In this document: in pieces, positions 7,953 to 12,808 of the stretch | Layout: every line of letters starts with the position of its first letter | Position numbering within the stretch: the first letter of the stretch is position 1 | From: Pseudomonadota bacterium | GTDB taxonomy: Bacteria; Pseudomonadota; Gammaproteobacteria; Burkholderiales; Burkholderiaceae_B | DNA: 12,808 nt | NCBI GenBank assembly: GCA_023389535.1 | Contig: JAEWEH010000026.1 | Span: forward strand, 1 to 12,808 | Reading direction: 5' to 3' | Made by a program: the position numbers and the translations under genes | The notes under the pieces: generated by a model | The model's database searches: none | The model's input: only the letters and a program-made list of their open reading frames with translations | Told to the model about the DNA's origin: nothing

Positions 7953-9626
7953 ATGGCTCAATACGTATACACCATGAATCGGGTCGGCAAAATTGTGCCG
8001 CCCAAGCGTCAGATTCTGCGCGATATCTCCCTCTCGTTCTTTCCGGGCGCCAAGATAGGCGTGCTGGGTCTCAATGGCTCGGGCAAGTCGACGCTGCTGA
8101 AGATCATGGCCGGCATAGACCGCGAGATTGAAGGCGAAGCCCTGCCCATGCCGGGCATCAAGATAGGCTATCTGCCGCAAGAACCTGTCCTGAACCCCGA
8201 ACACACGGTCAGGGAATCGGTCGAGGAAGGGCTGGGTGAATTGTTCAGCGCGCGCAAGCGCCTTGAAGAGGTCTATGCGGCTTACTCGGAGCCCGATGCC
8301 GACTTCGACCAGCTTGCGACGGAACAGGCCGAGCTCGAGTCCATTATCGCCGCGGCGGCGTCTTCCGGCGCCGACGATATCGAGCACCAGATGGAGATCG
8401 CAGCCGACGCTCTGCGGCTGCCGCCCTGGGATGCCTTGATCGGCAATCTTTCCGGGGGCGAAAAGCGCCGCGTGGCGCTATGCCGGCTGCTGCTGTCCAA
8501 GCCCGACATGCTGTTGCTGGACGAGCCCACCAACCACCTGGATGCGGAAAGCGTGGAATGGCTTGAACAGTTCCTGCGGAAATTTCCAGGTACGGTGGTG
8601 GGCGTGACCCACGATCGCTATTTCCTGGATAACGCGGCCGAATGGATACTGGAACTGGACCGCGGGCATGGGATTCCCTGGAAGGGCAACTATAGTTCCT
8701 GGCTGGAACAGAAGGACGACAGGCTGAAGCAGGAAGAGGCCACCGAATCCGCCCGCCAGCGCACCATCAAGAAAGAGCTGGAATGGGTGCGGCAAAACCC
8801 CAAGGGCCGCCAGGCCAAGGCCAAGGCGCGTCTGGCCCGCTTCGAGGAATTGTCTTCGCACGAATACCAGAAGCGCAATGAAACCCAGGAAATCTTCATT
8901 CCGGTCGCCGAACGACTCGGCAATGAGGTCATCGAATTCGAGAACGTCAGCAAGGCTTACGGCGACCGTCTGCTGATCGACAATCTCAGCTTCAAGGTTC
9001 CGGCGGGCGCCATTGTCGGGATCATTGGTCCCAACGGGGCTGGCAAGTCTACGTTGTTCCGCATGATCGCCGGCAAGGAGCAACCGGACTCGGGGTCCGT
9101 CACACTGGGCAAAACGGTCAAGCTTGCTTTCGTGGACCAGTCGCGCGAATCCTTGCCCGACGACAAGACGGTTTTTGATGCGGTCTCTGACGGCGCCGAC
9201 TTGCTGACGGTGGGCCGCTTCGAAATGCCTGCGCGCGCTTACCTGGGGCGCTTCAATTTCAAGGGGGCGGACCAGAACAAGGTCGTGGGCAAGCTGTCGG
9301 GCGGCGAGCGCGGTCGCTTGCACCTGGCCAAAACCTTGATCGCTGGCGGCAATGTGCTGCTGCTGGACGAACCGTCCAACGACCTGGATGTGGAAACCTT
9401 GCGGGCGCTGGAAGACGCCTTGCTGGAATTCGCCGGCAGCGTCATGGTCATCAGTCATGACCGGTGGTTCCTCGACCGTATCGCCACGCATATCCTGGCT
9501 TTCGAGGGCGATTCCCAGGTGGTGTTCTTCGACGGCAACTATCAGGAATACGAGGCCGACAAGAAGCGCCGGCTGGGCGAAGAAGGTGCGAAGCCCAGGC
9601 GTTTGCGCTATAAAGCGCTTAAGTAA
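7953..9626 (+). CDS. ettA: Energy-dependent translational throttle EttA (ABC-F ATPase)
   Basis: EttA is a ribosome-bound ABC-F protein that occupies the E site and couples early elongation to the cell's ATP/ADP ratio. At 557 residues it matches the Escherichia coli protein (555) in length and, from memory, closely in sequence (start [13 protein letters not shown]). First ABC domain: Walker [10 protein letters not shown] at 39-47, an arm insertion at about 95-140, LSGGE at 166-170, and Walker [12 protein letters not shown] with Asp190/Glu191. A charged linker containing the tRNA-interaction motif lies at about 240-320. Second domain: Walker [10 protein letters not shown] at 359-367, LSGGE at 448-452, and Walker B with Asp472/Glu473. 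The usual DEPTNDLD reads DEPSNDLD here. No transmembrane segment is present, as expected. The start has no obvious Shine-Dalgarno sequence. A TACAAT at 7906-7911 is a possible -10 but lacks a convincing -35. Confidence 0.97.
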   Translation: MAQYVYTMNRVGKIVPPKRQILRDISLSFFPGAKIGVLGLNGSGKSTLLKIMAGIDREIEGEALPMPGIKIGYLPQEPVLNPEHTVRESVEEGLGELFSARKRLEEVYAAYSEPDADFDQLATEQAELESIIAAAASSGADDIEHQMEIAADALRLPPWDALIGNLSGGEKRRVALCRLLLSKPDMLLLDEPTNHLDAESVEWLEQFLRKFPGTVVGVTHDRYFLDNAAEWILELDRGHGIPWKGNYSSWLEQKDDRLKQEEATESARQRTIKKELEWVRQNPKGRQAKAKARLARFEELSSHEYQKRNETQEIFIPVAERLGNEVIEFENVSKAYGDRLLIDNLSFKVPAGAIVGIIGPNGAGKSTLFRMIAGKEQPDSGSVTLGKTVKLAFVDQSRESLPDDKTVFDAVSDGADLLTVGRFEMPARAYLGRFNFKGADQNKVVGKLSGGERGRLHLAKTLIAGGNVLLLDEPSNDLDVETLRALEDALLEFAGSVMVISHDRWFLDRIATHILAFEGDSQVVFFDGNYQEYEADKKRRLGEEGAKPRRLRYKALK

Positions 9627-9649
9627 TCAGGCTTCAACTGCAATGAATA

Positions 9650-9683
9650 CGGCGGCGTCCCTGCGTACCAGGGGCGTCCGCCG
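9650..9683 (+). other. Long GC-rich hairpin between ettA and the hydrolase gene
   Basis: Positions 9650-9663 pair with 9669-9683 over 14 base pairs, with one G-T wobble (9658/9674) and a single bulged T (9677), around a 5-nt loop. It begins 24 nt after the ettA stop. No T tract follows, so it is not a classic intrinsic terminator. It could block 3' exonucleases, pause polymerase, or be partly terminating, reducing expression of the downstream gene relative to ettA. Confidence 0.6.
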
Positions 9684-9714
9684 CCGCAATTCAGCATAGT
9701 CCCTGGGGGAAATC

Positions 9715-10257
9715 ATGCCCGTCCTGAGCACCCATGATTCGATGCTGCTGATTGTCGATATGCAATCGGCCTTGCTGCCGGCCATCGACGACAACCAGGC
9801 CCTGGTCGCCCGGGCGGTGCGCCTGGCCCGCGCCGCCCAGTTGCTGGGGGTGCCGGTTATCGCCACCGAGCACTGTGCCGGCAAGATAGGGGCTACGTCC
9901 CCGGAGATTTCGCATTGGGTGGACCATGTCATCCACAAGACGCATTTCGATGCGACGCGCGAGACTCACTTCCTTTCTGAATTGCCCAGAGGGCGGACCA
10001 ATGTGTTGCTTATCGGCACCGAAGCCCACGTATGCGTGTTACAAACCGGACTGGGTTTGGCCGCACTGGGCTACGCGCCGGTGCTGGTCAGTGACGGCAT
10101 AGGGTCGCGCCGCGCGCCGGACCAGACTGCGGCACTGGCGCGCTGGAATTATCATGGGCTGGAAGCGCTTACCTCCGAAATGGCCATGTTCGAATGGCTC
10201 GAAACGCCGAACCATCCACAGTTCAAGGCGGTGCTGGAACTGATAAAAGCGATCTAG
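9715..10257 (+). CDS. Isochorismatase-family cysteine hydrolase (ISOC/YcaC-like)
   Basis: A 180-residue cytosolic alpha/beta hydrolase of the isochorismatase-like superfamily. The catalytic triad can be placed at Asp15 (in LLIVDMQ), Lys75 (in IHKTHFDA) and nucleophile Cys107 (in GTEAHVCVLQT); the usual nonproline cis-peptide position precedes the Cys loop. The GTEAHVCVLQT segment resembles the ISOC1/ISOC2 and YcaC-like branch rather than nicotinamidases, which carry an Asp-X-His-X-His metal site that I do not see. It is therefore not confidently an isochorismatase, and its substrate is unknown. There is no siderophore or phenazine cluster nearby to suggest one. Translation starts at ATG 9715 with a strong GGGGGA ribosome-binding site (9705-9710). 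It lies 88 nt after ettA on the same strand, so co-transcription is possible. Confidence 0.9.
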   Translation: MPVLSTHDSMLLIVDMQSALLPAIDDNQALVARAVRLARAAQLLGVPVIATEHCAGKIGATSPEISHWVDHVIHKTHFDATRETHFLSELPRGRTNVLLIGTEAHVCVLQTGLGLAALGYAPVLVSDGIGSRRAPDQTAALARWNYHGLEALTSEMAMFEWLETPNHPQFKAVLELIKAI

Positions 10258-10370
10258 GCCAGCTTTGATACAAAGTTACCTAAGCTAACAAGCTCCTTTC
10301 ACATTGCGTGGCATCTCCATGAAAATTCGGGTAATTTATGGCCCGTTGCTCGCGTTTTTTGGAGATATGA

Positions 10371-10598
10371 ATGAAGTCGACAAACATAGCTAAGATCAGT
10401 GCCGTTGCAGTTTTACTCGTCGCCGTAAGCGGTTGCTCTTCCTGGGACGGCATGAGCCACAGGCAGAAAAGCACCGTCACGGGAGCAGGCCTGGGCGGCG
10501 TCGCCGGCGCCGTATTGACCGGTGGCGGGGTGCTGGGCACGGTGGGTGGCGCAGCGATCGGCGGCGTTATCGGCGACCAAGTCGGCAAGAACCGCTAA
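10371..10598 (+). CDS. osmB: OsmB-like glycine-zipper lipoprotein
   Basis: A 75-residue small lipoprotein. Residues 1-21 form a lipoprotein signal peptide with a basic start, a hydrophobic core (VAVLLVAV) and a lipobox VSGC ending at Cys22, the lipidated residue. Ser at +2 fits outer-membrane sorting. Residues 37-71 are a glycine zipper of repeated GxxxG-type spacing (for example GAGLGGVAGAV and GGAAIGGVIG), ending DQVGKNR. Length and sequence resemble Escherichia coli OsmB, an osmotically and stationary-phase induced lipoprotein of unknown exact role. The start at 10371 is supported by GGAG at 10361-10364, six bases upstream. Another ATG at 10367, in a different frame, opens an 8-codon reading frame overlapping the start. 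A strong terminator follows 29 nt after the stop, so the gene appears monocistronic on its 3' side. Confidence 0.88.
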   Translation: MKSTNIAKISAVAVLLVAVSGCSSWDGMSHRQKSTVTGAGLGGVAGAVLTGGGVLGTVGGAAIGGVIGDQVGKNR

Positions 10599-10627
10599 GC
10601 GCAGTCCGCAGCCAGCACCGATTCAAC

Positions 10628-10676
10628 ACGCCTCGCCCCCTGGGTTCCGCTTGGTTCCCAGGGGGCGAGGCGTTTT
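10628..10676 (+). terminator. Strong intrinsic terminator after the osmB-like gene
   Basis: A perfect 17-bp stem (10628-10644 with 10657-10673, arm ACGCCTCGCCCCCTGGG) surrounds a 12-nt loop and ends in TTTT (10673-10676). The loop bases could pair further (TTCC/GGTT region), making it tighter. It is the strongest hairpin in the window and separates the lipoprotein transcript from the PLP enzyme gene, which begins only 43 nt later. Confidence 0.92.
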
Positions 10677-10719
10677 CCATTACCATAGGCGATACCACGT
10701 GTTCTTATGGAATCGGCCC

Positions 10720-11850
10720 ATGACCATTGACGAACTGAGCACACCGAGCGCGCTCATCGATATGCAGCGCATGCAGCGCAACATCGACCGCATGCAAGCG
10801 CGCATGGACGCGCTTGGCGCGCGTTTTCGCCCGCATGTGAAGACCGCCAAATGCCTGCCGGTCGCCCGGGCGCAGCTTGCCGCCGGCGCCCAGGGGATTA
10901 CCGTGTCCACCCTGAAGGAAGCAGAGCAGTTCTTCGAAGCCGGCATGTCGGACATCCTGTATGCGGTCGGCATGGCGCCGGGCAAGCTACAGCAGGCGCA
11001 TGCGCTACGCCAGCGCGGATGCGACTTGAAGATCATCACCGACAGCATCGCCGCCGCACGTGAAATCGGCCGTTTCGGCGCGCAGCATCATGCCGCTTTT
11101 GAGGTGTGGATAGAGATCGACACGGACGGCCACCGCTCCGGCATCAAGCCGGACGAAGACGCGCTGCTGGAAGTTGCCCGTGTCCTGCAGCATGCCGGCA
11201 TGGAGGTGGGAGGCGTCATGACGCATGCGGGGTCCAGCTATGACTATGACAACCACGAAGCCCTGCTGGCCATTTCGGAGCAGGAACGTGCCGGGGCGGT
11301 GTTGGCCGCGCAAAGACTGCGGGCGGCCGGCTTTGCGTGCCGCGAGGTCAGCATCGGCTCCACCCCCACGGCCCTGACGGCCCAGCAGCTCGAAGGCGTG
11401 ACGGAAGTGCGTGCGGGCGTCTATGTGTTCTTTGATCTCGTCATGCACAACGTGGGCGTCTGCACCACAGACGAGATCGCCTTGAGCGTGCTCACGACCG
11501 TCATTGGCCATCAGGAAGAAAAAGGGTGGGCTATTGTCGATGCAGGTTGGATGGCCATGAGCCGTGACCGCGGCACGCAAAAGCAGAAGCATGACTTCGG
11601 CTTGGGCCAGGCCTGTTCGGCGGATGGGAGCATCCTGGAGGGCTATATTCTAAGCAGCGCCAACCAGGAACACGGGATTCTGTCACGCGTCGGTGAGCCG
11701 GACCACCACATTGCCGAGCGCTTTCCAATCGGCACGCGTTTGCGCATTCTGCCCAATCACGCTTGCGCGACCGGTGCACAACATCCCGAATACCGCGCAG
11801 TATGGCCGGACGGCAGCACCGAGTCATGGCCGCGTTTTTATGGCTGGTGA
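10720..11850 (+). CDS. PLP-dependent D-serine dehydratase / D-threonine aldolase family enzyme
   Basis: A 376-residue fold-type III (alanine racemase N-terminal type) enzyme that needs PLP and a metal ion and acts on D-3-hydroxy amino acids. Lys41 in FRPHVKTAK is the expected Schiff-base lysine. SIGSTPTA at 211-218 matches the PLP phosphate-binding loop. The C-terminal metal site is PNHACAT with His347 and Cys349. In characterised relatives, a His-X-Cys pair is found in D-serine dehydratase and D-threo-3-hydroxyaspartate dehydratase, whereas D-threonine aldolase has His-X-Asp, so a dehydratase is favoured; the substrate remains unproven. I chose ATG at 10720 because TPSALID follows at the family's usual N-terminal distance and a GGA lies 8 nt upstream. 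The frame also extends upstream to 10522, but that part overlaps the lipoprotein gene and its terminator. A promoter must lie in the 43-nt gap or within the terminator. Confidence 0.88.
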   Translation: MTIDELSTPSALIDMQRMQRNIDRMQARMDALGARFRPHVKTAKCLPVARAQLAAGAQGITVSTLKEAEQFFEAGMSDILYAVGMAPGKLQQAHALRQRGCDLKIITDSIAAAREIGRFGAQHHAAFEVWIEIDTDGHRSGIKPDEDALLEVARVLQHAGMEVGGVMTHAGSSYDYDNHEALLAISEQERAGAVLAAQRLRAAGFACREVSIGSTPTALTAQQLEGVTEVRAGVYVFFDLVMHNVGVCTTDEIALSVLTTVIGHQEEKGWAIVDAGWMAMSRDRGTQKQKHDFGLGQACSADGSILEGYILSSANQEHGILSRVGEPDHHIAERFPIGTRLRILPNHACATGAQHPEYRAVWPDGSTESWPRFYGW

Positions 11851-11863
11851 TCTTCCCGAACCC

Positions 11864-11887
11864 GCTCGCGGCATGCTGGCCGCGAGC
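11864..11887. terminator. Hairpin between convergent PLP-enzyme and minE genes
   Basis: GCTCGCGGC (11864-11872) pairs perfectly with 11879-11887 around a 6-nt loop, midway between the two stop codons (11850 and 11911). No T tract follows on either strand, so it is a candidate bidirectional transcript end rather than a textbook terminator. Confidence 0.45.
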
Positions 11888-11910
11888 TGCCGCACGCGCC
11901 GCCGCGCGGG

Positions 11911-12171
11911 TCAGTTGCCTTCGGGCTGGGGCATTTCGATTTTGACCTCCAGGATCTCCAGCGAGTCCTGGCGGTCGAGGTTGACCTTGATGTCGTCCGG
12001 GTTGATTTTGACGTAGCGTGAAATGACTTCGACCAGTTCTTTTTGCAGCCGGGGAAGATAATCGGGAGTGACGCCGTCCCCCCGCTCGTTGATCAGAATG
12101 AGTTGCAGGCGGTCGCGTGCAACACTTGCGGATGTTTTCTTCTGGCCGCGCAGGAAGGACAGAAAGGACAT
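11911..12171 (-). CDS. minE: Cell division topological specificity factor MinE
   Basis: MinE (86 residues) stimulates the ATPase of membrane-bound MinD, driving pole-to-pole oscillation that keeps MinC away from mid-cell. The N-terminal amphipathic membrane-targeting segment is MSFLSFLRG (1-9). The MinD-binding, anti-MinCD stretch follows (about 12-31, including [13 protein letters not shown]). The C-terminal topological-specificity domain covers about 36-80, with conserved [15 protein letters not shown]. Length is close to the usual 85-90. The start at 12171 is one base after the minD stop and has GGAGG eight bases upstream inside the last minD codons, so translation is probably coupled. The frame also reads upstream through minD, but those residues are not MinE. 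Confidence 0.97.
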   Translation of the reverse strand: MSFLSFLRGQKKTSASVARDRLQLILINERGDGVTPDYLPRLQKELVEVISRYVKINPDDIKVNLDRQDSLEILEVKIEMPQPEGN

Positions 12172-12172
12172 A

Positions 12173-12808
12173 TTATTTGCCTCCGAACAGGCGCTTGAAG
12201 AGGCCAGGTTTCTCGTACTCGACGAAGCGCAGCGGCTTTTCTTCGCCCAGATAGCGGGCGATGACGTCTTGATAGGCAGCGGCGACATCGCTGTCGCGCA
12301 GATGGATGGCAGGTATCCCCTGGTTCGAGGCCTGCAGCACGGACTCCGATTCCGGGATGACGCCGATCAGCTTGATGCGCAGGATGTCTTCGATGTCCTT
12401 GAGCGACAACATTTCGCCCTCGGCCACGCGCTTGGGATTGTAGCGGGTCAGCAGCAGATATTCCTTGACGGGCTCGGCGCCATCTTCGGCGCGTTTCGAT
12501 TTGGCCGACAGGATGCCCAGGATGCGATCCGAATCGCGCACGGACGAGACTTCAGGGTTGGTCACGACCAGGGCGTCGTCGGCGAAGTACGACGCCATCA
12601 GCGCACCCGTTTCGATCCCCGCCGGCGAATCGCAGACGATGTATTCGAAACCCATTTCTCCCAGTTCTTTCAAGGCCTTGGCCACGCCTTCCTTGGTCAG
12701 TGCGTCTTTGTCGCGCGTCTGGGAGGCGGGCAGGATGAACAGGTTTTCCAGCTGCTTGTCGCGAATCAGTGCCTGATTCAGGGTGGCTTCGCCCTGGATG
12801 ACGTTGAC
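12173..12808 (-). CDS. minD: Septum site-determining ATPase MinD, N-terminus beyond window
   Basis: MinD is a ParA/MinD-type ATPase that binds the inner membrane as an ATP dimer, recruits MinC to block FtsZ assembly, and is released by MinE. The last 211 residues are present. Aligned from memory to the Escherichia coli protein, about 60 N-terminal residues, including the deviant Walker A motif, lie past the window edge. Visible conserved stretches are [14 protein letters not shown] (1-14 of the fragment), [12 protein letters not shown] (26-37), Walker B region [14 protein letters not shown] (57-70), and [18 protein letters not shown]. The C-terminal GLFKRLFGG is the amphipathic membrane-targeting helix. 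The stop is one base before minE. minC is expected upstream, outside the window, in the usual minC-minD-minE order. Confidence 0.97.
   Translation of the reverse strand, partial: VNVIQGEATLNQALIRDKQLENLFILPASQTRDKDALTKEGVAKALKELGEMGFEYIVCDSPAGIETGALMASYFADDALVVTNPEVSSVRDSDRILGILSAKSKRAEDGAEPVKEYLLLTRYNPKRVAEGEMLSLKDIEDILRIKLIGVIPESESVLQASNQGIPAIHLRDSDVAAAYQDVIARYLGEEKPLRFVEYEKPGLFKRLFGGK
12180..12184 (-). promoter_or_regulatory. minE ribosome-binding site embedded in minD
   Basis: GGAGG on the minus strand, formed by the two Gly codons near the MinD C-terminus, lies 8 nt before the minE ATG. It fixes the minE start and indicates coupled translation of the MinD:MinE pair. Confidence 0.85.

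Noticed and set aside
8478..9491. 337-codon open frame on the minus strand
   Set aside because: It is antisense to ettA, which matches EttA along its full length; this is a composition shadow.
10522..10719. N-terminal extension of the PLP enzyme
   Set aside because: The frame is open, but it crosses the osmB-like gene and its strong terminator. The family's N-terminus matches the start at 10720.
1..12808. CRISPR arrays, transposons, prophage or defence genes
   Set aside because: I looked for regularly spaced repeats, inverted-repeat ends, transposase or integrase motifs and tRNA-type structures and saw none. The window looks like ordinary chromosome.

Overview
The window looks like chromosomal DNA of a GC-rich betaproteobacterium, most likely order Burkholderiales and probably family Alcaligenaceae (Bordetella/Achromobacter-like). 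This rests on recalled protein similarity (EttA, MinD, MinE and a double-length UvrA) and on the strong G/C third-position bias; no database was searched. I see no rRNA, tRNA, insertion sequence, prophage, CRISPR array or plasmid function. It reads as housekeeping chromosome with a few less familiar genes.

Layout. Positions 1-5705 (minus strand) are one uninterrupted reading frame for a tandem, double-length UvrA with four ABC ATPase modules; its C-terminus lies beyond position 1. Divergent from it is a tiny plus-strand gene (5861-5989) for a very basic 42-residue protein, with its own sigma70-like -10 element and a strong intrinsic terminator (6073-6106). Next comes a stand-alone family 2 glycosyltransferase (6165-7100, plus), convergent with a minus-strand gene for a 166-residue protein with a poly-aspartate tail (7194-7694). 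Then, on the plus strand, come ettA (7953-9626), an isochorismatase-family cysteine hydrolase (9715-10257), an OsmB-like glycine-zipper lipoprotein (10371-10598) with a very strong terminator (10628-10676), and a PLP- and metal-dependent D-serine dehydratase/D-threonine aldolase-type enzyme (10720-11850). The right end is the minus-strand min locus: minE (11911-12171) and the 3' 211 codons of minD (to the window edge).

How the genes relate. Only minD-minE is a clear functional unit (septum placement), with a 1-nt gap and the minE ribosome-binding site inside the end of minD. ettA and the hydrolase could share a transcript, but a long hairpin separates them. The other genes appear to be single-gene units bounded by hairpins. 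No defence system, biosynthetic cluster or mobile island is evident.

The observations most worth following up are the tandem UvrA with two unequal halves, the small basic protein gene, and the acidic-tail gene with a short open segment in the -1 frame running to the next hairpin.
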